Assembly (NCBI GenBank): GCA_963697365.1
Contig: CAVONT010000017.1
Coordinates: forward strand, 62,001-126,000
From: CAIXZV01 sp963697365
GTDB lineage: Bacteria; Chloroflexota; Limnocylindria; Limnocylindrales; CSP1-4
Length of the DNA: 64,000 nt
Direction: 5' to 3'
Below, piece by piece: positions 33,988 through 44,433 of this stretch (position 1 is its first letter; the number at the start of each line of letters is the position of its first letter). Position numbers and translations under genes: made by a program. Below the pieces are notes generated by a model that saw only the letters and a program-made list of their open reading frames with translations, was not told where the DNA came from and searched no databases.

Positions 33988-36304
33988 ATGCGACGAGCCG
34001 CGCCCCTGGCCATCGCGCTCCTCCTCGCCCTCGGCCTGGCCCCCGCCGCAGAGGCCCGGCCAGCGTCGGTGGGTACGGGCGACCGGTCCACGGAATTGCG
34101 TGAGGACGCCGCGCGGGCCGACCGGCCTCTCAGCGCCGACGGTCGCTGGATCGTGGTGCTGGAGGACGGGACGTCGACGACCGCCGAGGCAGGCCGGGCG
34201 AAGGCACGCGGTGTCAAGGTCGACCGCACCTTCACGTCGATCCGCGGCTATGCGGCCCGCCTCACCAAGGAACAGGTCGCCGCGCTTCGGGCGGACCCCG
34301 TCGTCGCAGCTGTCGTCCCCGACGAGGTCGATCAGCATCGCCGCCGACCAGAGCGTGCCGCGGGGCGTCAGGCGGGTCGGCGGCCGCGAGAGCCTGGTCG
34401 CGGGGATCGACGGCAACGACGAGCGGGTGGATGCGGACGTCGCGATCGTGGACACGGGCATCGCGCAAGACCCACGAGGACCTCAACATCGCCGGCGGCG
34501 TACAACTGCTCGACGGACGACCCGACGGCCTGGGGCGACGTCAACGGCCACGGCACGCATGTCGCCGGCACCGTCGGCGCGCTCGACAACGGCGTGGGCG
34601 TCGTGGGCGTCGCGCCCGGCGCCCGTCTCTGGGCCGTGCGGATCCTCAACTCCGCGGGTGACGGGCTCCTGTCCTGGTACGTCTGCGGCCTCGACTGGAT
34701 CACCGCCCAGCGCGACCCGGCCGACCCGACGCGACCGCTCATCGAGGCTGTCAACATGTCGGTCGCGAAGTCGGGCACGGACGACGGCAACTGCGGGCTC
34801 ACGAACAAGGACGTGATGCACCAGGCGGTCTGCCGCGTCGTCGCGCCGGCATCCCGATCGTGGCGGCGGCGGGCAACAACTCGTTCAACGCGAGCAAGCT
34901 CCGCCCGGCGAGCTACGACGAGGTCATCACCGTGTCCGCGCTCGCGGATTCGGACGGCAAGCCCGGCGGCCTAGGCGGGATATTCGTGCGGCAGCTCGGA
35001 CCAGGACGACACCTTCGCCGACTTCTCCAACTACGGGCGCGACGTGGACCTGATCGCCCCGGGCAAGTGCACGCTGTCCACGCTGCCGCCGACCGCATCT
35101 GAGCCGAACGGCCGGTATGGCTGGATTTCGGGCACGTCGATGGCCACCCCTCATGTCACGGGCGCCATCGCGCTGTACCGGGCGTCGCGCCCCACCGCGA
35201 CCCCAGCGCAGGTCAAGACCGCGCTCATCGCGGCGGGTACCCAGGACTGGGACACCGCCACGGACCCGGACAGCTACCACGAGCCGCTGCTCGACGTCTC
35301 GCACCTCGTGGACGTGGACGACTTCACGGTCGATGCCACCCCTGACCGGTCTCGCGATGCGCTTGTCGGCCGCGACGGGGCCACGCTCCCCCTGCCGGTG
35401 CGCCTCTACCGGGGCGAGGCGTTCCCGGGGCCGGTGGACCTCTCGGCCACCGCCGAAGGCCCGCTTGGGGTGGTGCTGTCGGCCGGCACCCTCGAGGGCC
35501 TCGAGGGAACGACAACGTCCATGGCCGTGACCGTGCCGCCTGAGACACCCAGCGGCGACTACAAGGTCACCGTGACGGCGACGGAGCGTGCGGAGGCGCC
35601 TCGGGTCGGACCTCGGTGTACATCGTCCACGTCGACAGCGACGTGCCCGTCGCCGTGGCACCGGCCTCCCTGCGGATCACCTCGACCCGCCTGAGCGGGT
35701 CGTCGATGCGGCATCAGCCACGGCTGGGCCGCCGGAACGGATGCGTTCGGCGGGATCACAGGTACCAGGCCCGGTGGGTGGTCGACGGCGTCACCGGGAG
35801 CCCATCCACCACCTCCCCGACGACACGCTCGGCATCCCGCACCCTGGCAGGCGGCCACGTCTACGAGCTGGAGGTCCGGGCCGGGGACGCGGCCGGCAAC
35901 TGGAGCCCGTGGCTGCGGGGTGGGCCGCTCAGCATCCAGCTGGTGCAGGACACGCAGCTCCACGATCACGAGGAGCGGCACGTGGAGTCGCTCGACGCGA
36001 TCGGCCTGGTCGGGTGGCACGACGCTCTACAGCCGCCAGAAGGGCGCTTCGGTCGAGCCGGTCGTTCACCGGTCGCGGGATCGCGTTCGTCGCGGCCACC
36101 GCGAGTACCCGCGGCCGCGCGCAGATCTGGATCGACGGCGTCCAGGTCGCGAGCGGTCCCTGTACGCCGAAGACCCTGACGTCGCGGCGGGTGATGTTCA
36201 CGCGCACCTGGGCGACGCCTGGCCCGCACACGATCAAGGTGGTGGTGGCGGGCACCGCGGGCCATCCGCGGGTGGACCTCGACGCGTTCGTCGTCATCCG
36301 CTAG
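33988..36304 (+). CDS. Secreted subtilase (S8) with C-terminal beta domains, heavily frameshifted
   Basis: Around 770 residues when about ten single-base shifts are repaired (first at 34330, then 34466, 34500, near 34845, near 34980 and several between 35590 and 36060). ATG 33988 has GGAG five nt upstream. Signal peptide LAIALLLALGLAPAAEA is followed by an I9-type inhibitor segment (GRWIVVLEDG, AARLTKEQVAALRADP). The catalytic triad is complete across frames: Asp in VAIVDTGIA, His in NGHGTHVAGTVG, Ser in SGTSMATPHVTGAIALYR; ALADSDG and NNSF segments also fit subtilisin. The C-terminal half has Fn3-like and jelly-roll-like stretches ending in PGPHTIKVVVAGTAGHPRVD. It should be an extracellular protease. 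If the breaks are real it is a pseudogene; I favour sequence error. Confidence 0.8.
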
Positions 36305-36366
36305 GCCTGCGTCCGGACGGTCGGGCGTTCGCCGTCGCGTCGCGCAGTGCGCTTGCCGCACGGTGG

Positions 36367-36372
36367 TAGAGT
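36367..36372 (+). promoter_or_regulatory. -10 box for ku
   Basis: TAGAGT in GGTAGAGTC, a one-base variant of the GGTAGACTC word. Start of ku is 65 nt downstream with its own Shine-Dalgarno. Confidence 0.45.
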
Positions 36373-36437
36373 CTGCGTCCCGGTGACGCCGGCGGCGCGG
36401 GAGCCGTCAGGACGCCGGGCGGGAGGACCAAGGACCC

Positions 36438-37392
36438 GTGCCTCGTTCGATGTGGAAGGGCGCCATCCAGTTCGGACTGGTGACCATCCCGGTCAAGCTC
36501 TACACCGCCACCGAGTCCGACTACGCCATCCGCTTCAACATGCTCCACGCGAAGGACAACACCCGCATCCAGATGAAGGTGTGGTGCCCCGTGGACGAGG
36601 AGATGATCTCCCGATCGGACACGGTGAAGGGCTACGAGTACGCCCCGGACCAGTACGTCATCATCAATGACGAGGACCTCGACAAGGTCCCGCTCAAGAC
36701 CGTCCGGGCCATCGAGATCGAGCAGTTCGCCCCGCGCGCCAAGACCACCGACGATCACGCTCGCTTCACGAAGCAGGCCTACCTGATCGAGCCCGACAAG
36801 ATCGGGCGCAAGGCGTTCTACCTCTTGCGTTCGGTCCTGGCAGCCAGGGAGCTTTCGGCCATCTGCAAGGTCGTGATCCGCGATCGCGAGGCCCTTGCCG
36901 CGATCGACCCCTACGAGGACACGATGCTCCTCACCACGCTCCACTGGCCCGACGAGATCCGCTCCAGCAAGGAGCTGGACCTGCCGGCCGAGGAGCAGGA
37001 GTTCAAGCCCGCCGAGATGCAAGATGGCCGAACAGCTCGTGGAGGCCATGACGGAGGAATTCGACCCGGCGCGCTACAAGGACGACTACCGCGAGGCACT
37101 GCTCAAGGTCATCGAGGCCAAGATCGAGGGCGTCGAGGTCGCGCAGCCCGAGCCGGTGGAGGAGTCCACGAACATCGTGGACCTGATGAAGCTGCTCGAG
37201 GCAAGCGTCAAGGCCGCCACCGACACCCGGGCCCAGGCGACGACGCCACCGGTGTCGGTGGCCGATGCGAAGCAGGATCGGGCCAGCCGGGCGGCCAAGG
37301 CGAAGCCGACATCCGCATCGCCCAAGATCGTGACTGAGGCGCCGGAGGAGTCGGCCGCGTCCCGTCCCGCACGCCGCCGCAAGAGCGCCTGA
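36438..37392 (+). CDS. ku: Non-homologous end joining protein Ku (one frameshift)
   Basis: About 317 residues after removal of one extra C at 37020. GTG 36438 follows GGGAGG and AAGGA. Bacterial Ku: MPRSMWKGAIQFGLVTIPVK, YTATESDYAIRFNMLH, VKGYEYAPDQYVIINDEDLD, FTKQAYLIEPD and YEDTMLLTTLHWPDEIR, which form the DNA-encircling core. The core ends near residue 255, and the last 60 residues are Ala/Lys-rich and flexible, as in Ku proteins whose tail binds DNA or LigD. It binds double-strand ends and recruits LigD, encoded 1.45 kb downstream behind a cation exchanger gene. Confidence 0.94.
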
Positions 37393-37557
37393 CCGCAGGC
37401 GCCACCAGGCGCTTGAGCGCCCGCCCGGGACCGGCGCCACGGGAGCGCGCCGTGGATCGCCGACGGCCCCGGACCGTCGTGAGCGCCCGAATCGCCGGGA
37501 TTGGGCATGATGGTGTCCCGCCACCGAGCTCCCGAGCCTGCCCACCCGAGGAACCCG

Positions 37558-38808
37558 ATGACCGATTCCCACGCCGTGGTCCACTCCGATGTGCATGACG
37601 ACGCCCCGCCCAGCCCGCGCGGATGGCTGCTGGTCCTGCTCGCTGCGTCGCTCATGGTGCCCGGCCTGCTCATCGTCCTCGGTGGGCTCCCAGTCGCGGA
37701 TCCGGTCAAGGCGCTTGCCTACGGCATCGCCATCGTGGGGGCCGCCTTCCTGCTCTCCTGGGCGGCCGAGGTCGTCCAGCTCGACTTCAGCCAGGGTCTC
37801 GCCCTCGCGCTGCTGGCCCTGATCGCGATCCTCCCGGAGTACGTCGTGGACGCGACCTACGCCTTCCTCGCGGCCGAGGACCCGGCGTATGCCGGGTATG
37901 CCGTGGCGAACATGACCGGTGCGAACCGCCTGCTGATCGGCCTCGCCTGGCCGATGGTCATCGTCATCGGCTGGCTCCGGTTCCGCCGCAGAACGGTGGA
38001 GCTCAGCACAGATCACGGGCTCGAGATCGTGGTGCTGCTCGCGGCCACCGTGTACGCGTTCACCCTGCCAGTCAGGGGCGAGATCTCGCTTATCGACATG
38101 GCGGTCCTTGTCAGCTTCTTCGTGTTCTACATCTGGCGCGTCGCCCGCCAGCCTGCCGAGGAGCCGCACCTGGTCGGACCGGCCCGGCTTATCGGATCGC
38201 TGTCCGTTCGCACGCGGCGGGCCTTCGTCGCACTCCTCGCGATCGGGGCGGCCGTCGGGATCCTGCTCGTGGCCAAGCCGTTCGCGACGGCGCTCGTCTC
38301 CACCGGCACCGCGCTGGGTATCGACGAGTTCCTCCTGGTGCAATGGCTGGCGCCGCTCGCATCGGAGGCGCCCGAGTTCGTCGTCGTGGCGCTGTTCGCG
38401 TGGCGTGGCGCGGCGACGGCGGCCCTTGGCACCCTCGTCAGCTCCAAGATCAACCAGTGGACCCTGCTCGTGGCCATGCTCCCGCTCGTCTACTCCGTCG
38501 GAAGTGGGGCGCCCACGGCGTTGCCCCTCGACCAGCGCCAGCAGGACGAGGTCCTGCTCACGGCCGCCCAGTCGCTGTTCGCGATCGTGATCCTGCTGGA
38601 CCTGCGGCTGTCGCTGGTCGGCGCCGGGGCGCTGTTCGGATTGTTCATCGTCCAGATGATCTTCCCGGAGACGCGCTCAACGCTCACGATCGTGTACTTC
38701 GCGCTGTCGGCCGTCGTGCTCGCCATCAGCCGGCGCTCGGCATTCCAGGCGTTCAAGTGGATGCGGCCGTCCAAGGGGGCCGAGGAGGGCGAGGCAGGGC
38801 CAGCCTAG
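37558..38808 (+). CDS. CaCA-family sodium/calcium (cation) exchanger
   Basis: 416 residues, ATG 37558 with GAGG eight nt upstream. About eleven hydrophobic helices. The two alpha-repeats of calcium:cation antiporters are readable: ALLALIAILPEYVVDATYAF followed by AVANMTGANRLLIGLAWP, and PLASEAPEFVVVALFAWRGA followed by ALGTLVSSKINQWTLLVAML. PE in both repeats and the N/S-rich helix starts match the ion-binding residues of the family. It should exchange calcium (or sodium, manganese) for protons or sodium across the inner membrane. It lies between ku and ligD; a functional link to repair is not obvious. Confidence 0.87.
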   Translation: MTDSHAVVHSDVHDDAPPSPRGWLLVLLAASLMVPGLLIVLGGLPVADPVKALAYGIAIVGAAFLLSWAAEVVQLDFSQGLALALLALIAILPEYVVDATYAFLAAEDPAYAGYAVANMTGANRLLIGLAWPMVIVIGWLRFRRRTVELSTDHGLEIVVLLAATVYAFTLPVRGEISLIDMAVLVSFFVFYIWRVARQPAEEPHLVGPARLIGSLSVRTRRAFVALLAIGAAVGILLVAKPFATALVSTGTALGIDEFLLVQWLAPLASEAPEFVVVALFAWRGAATAALGTLVSSKINQWTLLVAMLPLVYSVGSGAPTALPLDQRQQDEVLLTAAQSLFAIVILLDLRLSLVGAGALFGLFIVQMIFPETRSTLTIVYFALSAVVLAISRRSAFQAFKWMRPSKGAEEGEAGPA

Positions 38809-38828
38809 GAGCGATCGCGGCGCCGCGG

Positions 38829-38834
38829 CATACT
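38829..38834 (+). promoter_or_regulatory. -10 box for leaderless ligD
   Basis: CATACT seven nt before ATG 38842; no Shine-Dalgarno. Confidence 0.4.
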
Positions 38835-38841
38835 CCACTCC

Positions 38842-41596
38842 ATGCCCCTCGACGACTACCGGCGCAAGCGCGACTTCGCGAAGACGCCGGAGCCCGCCCC
38901 CCGCGAACCAGCTCCGGGCGGGCGCGCTCCTGGCGGATCCGCGTCTGCCGCGGGCGACGCATGGTCGCGGCGCCGGTTCGTCGTCCAGCGGCATCGCGCC
39001 ACGCGACTGCACTACGACGTCCGCCTCGAGATCGACGGCGTCCTCGTCTCGTGGGCCGTGCCCAAAGGCCCCACGCTGGACCCCGACGCGCGGCGCATGG
39101 CCGTCCATGTCGAGGATCACCCGGTCGAGTACTTCGACTTCGAGGGCGTCATCCCGCCCCGCCAGTACGGCGCGGGCGACGTGATCGTGTGGGACTGGGG
39201 CACCTGGGAGCCGGAACCGGAGACGCCCGATCCGGCGCAGGCCATCGCGAACGGCGAGCTCAAGTTCCGCGCCCAGGGCGCCAAGATCGCCGGCCGGTTC
39301 ACGATCGTCCGGACCAGCCGCAAGCCCGGCGAGCGCGCCGCGGACCGCCTTCGAGGACGACGAGGGCGAGCAGTGGCTGCTGATCAAGAAGCGCGACGAG
39401 CACGCTGTCGCCGGGTGGGACGCCGAGGATCATCCGCAGAGCGTGCGATCAGGGCGCACCAACGACGAGGTCAAGGCGAACGCGCCGGCCATCTGGGTGT
39501 CCGAGATGCCGGCCGCGATGGCCCGCATCGACCTGTCGGCCGCTCGCGAGGCGCCCGTCCCGCGCGTACATCGAGCCGATGCGCGCGACCCTCGCGTCGC
39601 GCCCGTTCCGCGACGATGACTGGCTGTTCGAGATCAAGTGGGACGGCTACCGGGTGGAGGCCGTCGTCGCGGGCGGCGACGTGCGCCTGTACACCCGCAA
39701 CGGCCACGATGCTGCCACGTACTTCGGTCGTCTCCTTGACCCGCCCACGTGGATCGCAGCGCGCGACGCGATCGTCGACGGCGAGGTCGTGGCACTCGAC
39801 GACCGCGGCCGCCCCGACTTCTCGCTGCTCCAGGAGCGGATCTCGACGGCCCGGACGGGCGCACCGTCGGGCCTCGTGTACCAGGTGTTCGACCTGCTCC
39901 ACCTCGACGGCCGCTCCCTGCTCGACGTCCCCCTCGAGGATCGCAAGAGGCTGCTCGAGCTCGTGCTGCGGCCGACGGCCCGGGTCCAGTTCGCCAAGCA
40001 CGTGGACACCGAGGGGGTCGCGTTCTTCGATGCCGCCGCTGCCCAGGGCCTCGAAGGCGTCGTCGCCAAGCAGCGTCGCTCACGGTACGAGCCGGGACGA
40101 CGATCGCCCGCCTGGCTCAAGCTCAAGGTGCGCCCCGAGCAGGAGGTCGTGGTCGGCGGCTGGACGCCGGGGGAGGGGAGCGCCAGGGAGCTGGGGGCGC
40201 TCGTGCTCGGCGTGTACGAGGGTGACGCCCTCCGCTTCGCCGGCAAGGTGGGGTCGGGGTTCACGTCCCGGACCCGCGCCGACCTGCTGGCCCGGCTCGC
40301 CGCCCTGGAGGTGGACGCGCCCCCGTTCGATCCCGCGCCTCCGCCGGACTACAAGGGCCGCTGGGGCGGCGACCTGGCAGGCGTCCACTGGGTGCGGCCC
40401 GAGCTGGTCGTGCGCGTGGAGCTGGGCGGCTGGTCGCGCGACGGCCACATCCGGCAGGCGTCGTTCAAGGGCATCGAGCCGCGACGCGAGCCCGCGCGAG
40501 GTCGTGCGCGAGCATCCGGTGGACCCGGTTCGCGCGGACCGGGAGGTCGGGACGCAGATCGAGGCCACGGCGCCGAACGTTGCAGCGGCGCCGGACGCTG
40601 GGGCGGCGCCGGCAGTTGCGGCGGCGTTCCCGAGCCGCCACGCCCGCCGAGCTGGAAGCGCTCGCGTCCATCAAGGTGGACGGCCCGTGGACTGTCGGCG
40701 GCCGCGAGCTCAAGCTCACCAACCTGGGCAAGGTCCTGTTCCCGGCGCGTGACGGGGTCGACGAGGCGCCCGTCACCAAGCGCGACCTGGTCGCCTACCT
40801 TGCGCGGATCGCCCCGCTCGTCCTGCCGCACCTCGCCCGCCGCCCGCTCAACCTCCACCGGTTCCCCAACGGCGCGCTGGCGCCGGGCTTCTGGCAGAAG
40901 GACATCCCGGCCAGCGCCCCCCGCTGGCTGACCATCTGGCACGAGCAGGGCTTCCGGGAGCGCGACGACCGCGCCGCCAACGACCACCTCGTGGCCGACT
41001 CCCTGGCCGCCCTCTGCTGGCTGGGCAACCAGGCCGCCTTCGAGTTCCACGCCTGGACATCGACGCTCGATGACCCGTGGCGGCCCACGTACGCCCTCAT
41101 CGACATCGACCCGGGGGCGGCGACCACCTGGGAGGAGACCCTCCTCATCGCCCGGCTCTTCCGGACGGCGCTCGAGCACCTGGGTGTCCGCGCCTACCCC
41201 AAGCTCACCGGCAGCCGCGGGATCCAGGCCTGGATCCCCATCGACCGGGGCAGCTACACGTTCGATGAGACGTCGGCATGGGTGGAGCGCCTGTCACGCG
41301 CGATCGGCGCCGCGGTGCCGGAACTCGTCTCCTGGGAGTGGGCGAAGGCGGACCGGGGCGGTCGCGCCAGGCTCGACTACACCCAGAACCAGCCGATCAA
41401 GACCCTCGTCGCGCCGTACGCCGTGCGGCCGAGGCCCGGCGCGCCGGTGTCCGCGCCGATCACCTGGGACGAGCTCGACGATCCATCGCTGGCGCCCGAC
41501 CGCTGGACGGTGCACAGCCTGCCCGGGCGTGCCGCCGCCATCGGGGACCCGTGGGCCATGCTGCCCGGGGACGAGCAGCGACTGCCGGCCCTCTGA
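38842..41596 (+). CDS. ligD: Multifunctional DNA ligase LigD, order phosphoesterase-ligase-polymerase (four frameshifts)
   Basis: About 916 residues after removing extra bases near 39346, 39566, 40497 and 40639. ATG 38842 sits seven nt after a CATACT box. N-terminal 3'-phosphoesterase domain: RFVVQRHRATRLHYDVRLEI, VPKGPTLDPDARRMAVHVED, DFEGVIPPRQYGAGDVIVWD. The ATP-dependent ligase domain has its nucleotidyl lysine in FEIKWDGYRVEAVV (KxDGxR), DGEVVALDDRGRPDF and the OB part with GLEGVVAKQRRSRYEPGRR. The C-terminal primase-polymerase domain has LKLTNLGKVLFP, RPLNLHRFPNG, DYTQNQPIKTLVAPYAVRP and the metal site YALIDIDPG. The order is that of Pseudomonas LigD, not Mycobacterium. Works with Ku in end joining. 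Confidence 0.93.
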
Positions 41597-41656
41597 CGCG
41601 GCCAGCTCCAGGCAGCCGTCCGGCGCAGCCGTCCAAGGCAGCCGGTGTCGGCCGGT

Positions 41657-44230
41657 CTAGCGCCAGGCGGCGACCGACTGGGGCGGCGGGTAGGGCTGCA
41701 GGAAGAACCCGAGCAGCGGCTCCCCGGTCGTCTGGCTGAGGATGAGCCGGCCCCGCCATGGCCCGAGCCCGGGATCGACGCTGATGTGCAGCTCGATGTC
41801 GTCACGGCCGGGGTGGTTGGGATCGTAGATGCGCACCGTGACCGCCTCCGGCGTCTCCTCCCAGGCCCAGGCAAGGACCTGGTGGTTCCGGGTCAGTCGC
41901 GAGGGCGAGATGCCTGCGGTGCGGATCAGCCCCACGACCGCCGGCCGTCCGGCGGCAAGCTCCCTGCGGATGCGCGGCCACTCCACCAGAAACGTGGGCA
42001 CCCTCGGCGGCTCGCGGCCGAGCGTGCGGGCCAGCAACGGCGGCGGATCGGGACGGAGCGCCTGCAGGTCGAAGTAGCGCAGCGGCACCCGGAGCCAGTC
42101 CAGTGACTGGACCTGGCGGCGGACCAGCGCCCGGAAGCGGCGGCTCCCGTTCGCGGGAGGCGTGGTGTCACCTGGCGCCGTGAGCCCTGCGGCCCACAGG
42201 TCACGCGCGGTGAGCGCCATCCCGCCGCACAGCCCTGCAGACGCATCGCCAATCCCCAGGATCCGAGGATCGAACGGGCCGAGGATGAACGTCGGACCGG
42301 GCGGGAACGCGTTCGGGAACGCAAGCCCGTGGAGCGAGGGCAGGAAGCGGGGCACCGCACCGGCGCGGATGCCTGGCGAAACGAGGCCGGCCGGCTCGAC
42401 GTGCCTCAGGGGGCAGGAACGACGGGAGGGGAGCGTCGTCGGCTCCGGCGAAGGCGACAGCGACGGCGACAGCGACGGCCTGGCCGGCACAAGTCCCGGG
42501 GCTACCGAGACCCGCACGATCGCGGGCTCGGAACCGAGCGACGACAGCGGGCCGTTGGCCGCGGACACGACGTCGATCAGGAGCAGGTACTCACCAGGAT
42601 CGCCTGGGACAACCAGCTCCACCTCGGTCTCGACGACGCCACCGGGTGCCGACACGCTCTCCTCGAGTGCCACGTTCACCGGGACGGGGACGGCATGGCC
42701 GTCGGTGGAGACCCATGTGGCGACCAGTCGAGCGGGGACCGTGATCATGCGGCCGGGCGCGCGCCGCAGGCCATCGGTGGCCGTCGGCTGCGATGCGATC
42801 TCCATGTCCCACCGCTGCGACCCGGAGTTCATGACGCGGACCGGGACCTTGACGCTGTCCCCGGCCTCGAGCTTGAGCGTCGAGGGAACCCCGTAAGCGG
42901 CCGCGATCTCGCTGCCCACCTTGACCAGCACCGGCGTGAGCAGCCCCTGCGTCGCGGCATCGTAGGCGACGCCCTCGGCCGTGTGGAGCAGGGCCGTGAG
43001 GCGGTACAGGCCTGGCGCCTTCGGGTAGGCGACGGTGAGGCGGAGGCCGCTGCTCTCGCGGGCCACCTTCACCGGTTCCACCACCGAGCCCTCCGCCTCC
43101 GGGATGACGAGGTCGACTTCCGGTGCGTCGGGGATCGGCGTCTGCGTCGTGGGCGCCCAGTTGGACACCGGCCCGGTGGACGGCTCGGGCGTCGGGGTGG
43201 GTTCTGGGGTGGGCACCGGATTGTCGAGGATGATCGGGTCCCAGCGGATGCTGACCTCGGTGCCGGCGGGGACGCGGTCGACGCGGCCCTTGGCGATGGG
43301 CAGGGTGAGGGATGTCGAGGTGCCCGCGATGGGGAGCGCCTCGAAAGCGGGCTCCTTGAACCGGACGCGCTCCTTGACGAGCGACGGCAGCGGTGCCGGT
43401 CCGACCACGCCCGGGACGCCGGCAGCTCCCGCCCGGACCTGGGCTGCCGTCACGCCGCGGGACACGAGCGATCGCACGAAGCCACTGGCGGCGCGGTTCG
43501 GGTCGAGCTGGAGCGTGTAGCCGGGCGTCCGGCTGCTGGCCACGGCGAACGTGTGCCCGTTCGCAGTGGGTGCCGCATTCCAGATCGCCTCGACGCTGCC
43601 ACGTCCCCTGAGGATCGACTTCACGTAGTACGCGGGACCGAGCCCGGCCTCCGCAACGATGGCACGGGCCCCCGCCCGGATGAAGCCTGCCGCGTAGTTG
43701 TCGACACGCTGCACGGCGTCGGCGGGCGTGCCCTCGGCGACGCCGGGCTCCGAGTTGCCGCTTGCGTAGCAGAGGTGGCTGAACACCACGACCGCATTCG
43801 AGGCCATGGTCAGCTTCTCGATCGATGCCTCGCCGAAGTACTGGACCTCGCGGTCGTTGCGGCCAGCCACGGGATTGAGCCCGAACCCGTTCTGGGTGCG
43901 CGGGTAGAGCGAGTTGCGGTGCGGGGACGGCCAGCCGTTCCCGTGGCCGAGGTAGACGACGATGGACGCACCCTCGACCGCGCGTTTGACCGCAGGCCAG
44001 GTCGCGTTGGGCGAGTAGACGGTGACGACCTGGGCACCCGCATCGCGCGCGACCTTGGCCGCGTCGTCCGCCAGCGCCCGATAGCGCGGCGTGACGCTCC
44101 CCGCGGGTCCGACGATGATCGCGACGCGCGTGACACGCGATTCCGCCGCGGCCGGCCCAGCGAAGGCCGTCGCGGCGAGGATCGTGACCGCTATTGCGAG
44201 GGTTAGTGAGCGCACGATGCGGTTGTGCAA
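41657..44230 (-). CDS. Secreted protein with N-terminal caspase-fold-like and C-terminal papain/C39-like cysteine peptidase domains
   Basis: 857 residues, intact. An upstream ATG (44275) is in frame, but TTG 44230 has AGGAG five nt upstream and a TAGTCT box lies 46 nt before it, so TTG is preferred. Signal peptide RSLTLAIAVTILAATAFAG. The first 250 mature residues look like a clan CD (caspase/gingipain) fold: VAIIVGPAGSVTPRYRA, IVVYLGHGNGWPSPHRNSLY (candidate His) and NAVVVFSHLCYASGNSEPG (candidate Cys). Beta-rich repeats and a Pro/Ser/Thr linker follow (PSLSPSLSPSPEPTTLPS). The last 220 residues carry GDASAGLCGGMALTARDLW (candidate Cys), RNHQVLAWAWEE (candidate His) and VRIYDPNHPGRDD (Asn/Asp), the Cys-His-Asn order of C39-like papain-fold proteins. 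Peptidase activity is inferred, not shown. Confidence 0.75.
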   Translation of the reverse strand: MHNRIVRSLTLAIAVTILAATAFAGPAAAESRVTRVAIIVGPAGSVTPRYRALADDAAKVARDAGAQVVTVYSPNATWPAVKRAVEGASIVVYLGHGNGWPSPHRNSLYPRTQNGFGLNPVAGRNDREVQYFGEASIEKLTMASNAVVVFSHLCYASGNSEPGVAEGTPADAVQRVDNYAAGFIRAGARAIVAEAGLGPAYYVKSILRGRGSVEAIWNAAPTANGHTFAVASSRTPGYTLQLDPNRAASGFVRSLVSRGVTAAQVRAGAAGVPGVVGPAPLPSLVKERVRFKEPAFEALPIAGTSTSLTLPIAKGRVDRVPAGTEVSIRWDPIILDNPVPTPEPTPTPEPSTGPVSNWAPTTQTPIPDAPEVDLVIPEAEGSVVEPVKVARESSGLRLTVAYPKAPGLYRLTALLHTAEGVAYDAATQGLLTPVLVKVGSEIAAAYGVPSTLKLEAGDSVKVPVRVMNSGSQRWDMEIASQPTATDGLRRAPGRMITVPARLVATWVSTDGHAVPVPVNVALEESVSAPGGVVETEVELVVPGDPGEYLLLIDVVSAANGPLSSLGSEPAIVRVSVAPGLVPARPSLSPSLSPSPEPTTLPSRRSCPLRHVEPAGLVSPGIRAGAVPRFLPSLHGLAFPNAFPPGPTFILGPFDPRILGIGDASAGLCGGMALTARDLWAAGLTAPGDTTPPANGSRRFRALVRRQVQSLDWLRVPLRYFDLQALRPDPPPLLARTLGREPPRVPTFLVEWPRIRRELAAGRPAVVGLIRTAGISPSRLTRNHQVLAWAWEETPEAVTVRIYDPNHPGRDDIELHISVDPGLGPWRGRLILSQTTGEPLLGFFLQPYPPPQSVAAWR

Positions 44231-44275
44231 TCCGGCTCCTGGGACGCGGCCCGGTGCATTCGTGTTGAGGTGCAT

Positions 44276-44281
44276 AGACTA
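44276..44281 (-). promoter_or_regulatory. -10 box for the dual cysteine-peptidase-like gene
   Basis: TAGTCT on the minus strand. A transcript starting about seven nt further would include AGGAG and the TTG start at 44230 but not the in-frame ATG at 44275, which helps decide the start. Confidence 0.4.
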
Positions 44282-44421
44282 CGACTGCTGGGTGATCAAT
44301 GCTAGAGATGATCCTCGCCTGTTCGAGGCAGGCCGTTGGGCCTGAATTGCCTGCGCGGCGCGGGCCCGCCGGCCAGTCCACGCGATACATGGACAAGGCC
44401 ATCGGATATGGGCCGGACCGT

Positions 44422-44427
44422 TACCAT
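44422..44427 (+). promoter_or_regulatory. -10 box for leaderless DUF255 gene
   Basis: TACCAT six nt before ATG 44434; no Shine-Dalgarno. Confidence 0.55.
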
Positions 44428-44433
44428 CGATCC

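Noticed and set aside
42329..44206. Open frame of 625 codons on the plus strand
   Set aside because: Antisense to the dual cysteine-peptidase-like gene, which has a signal peptide and conserved motifs; the plus product has no recognisable domain.
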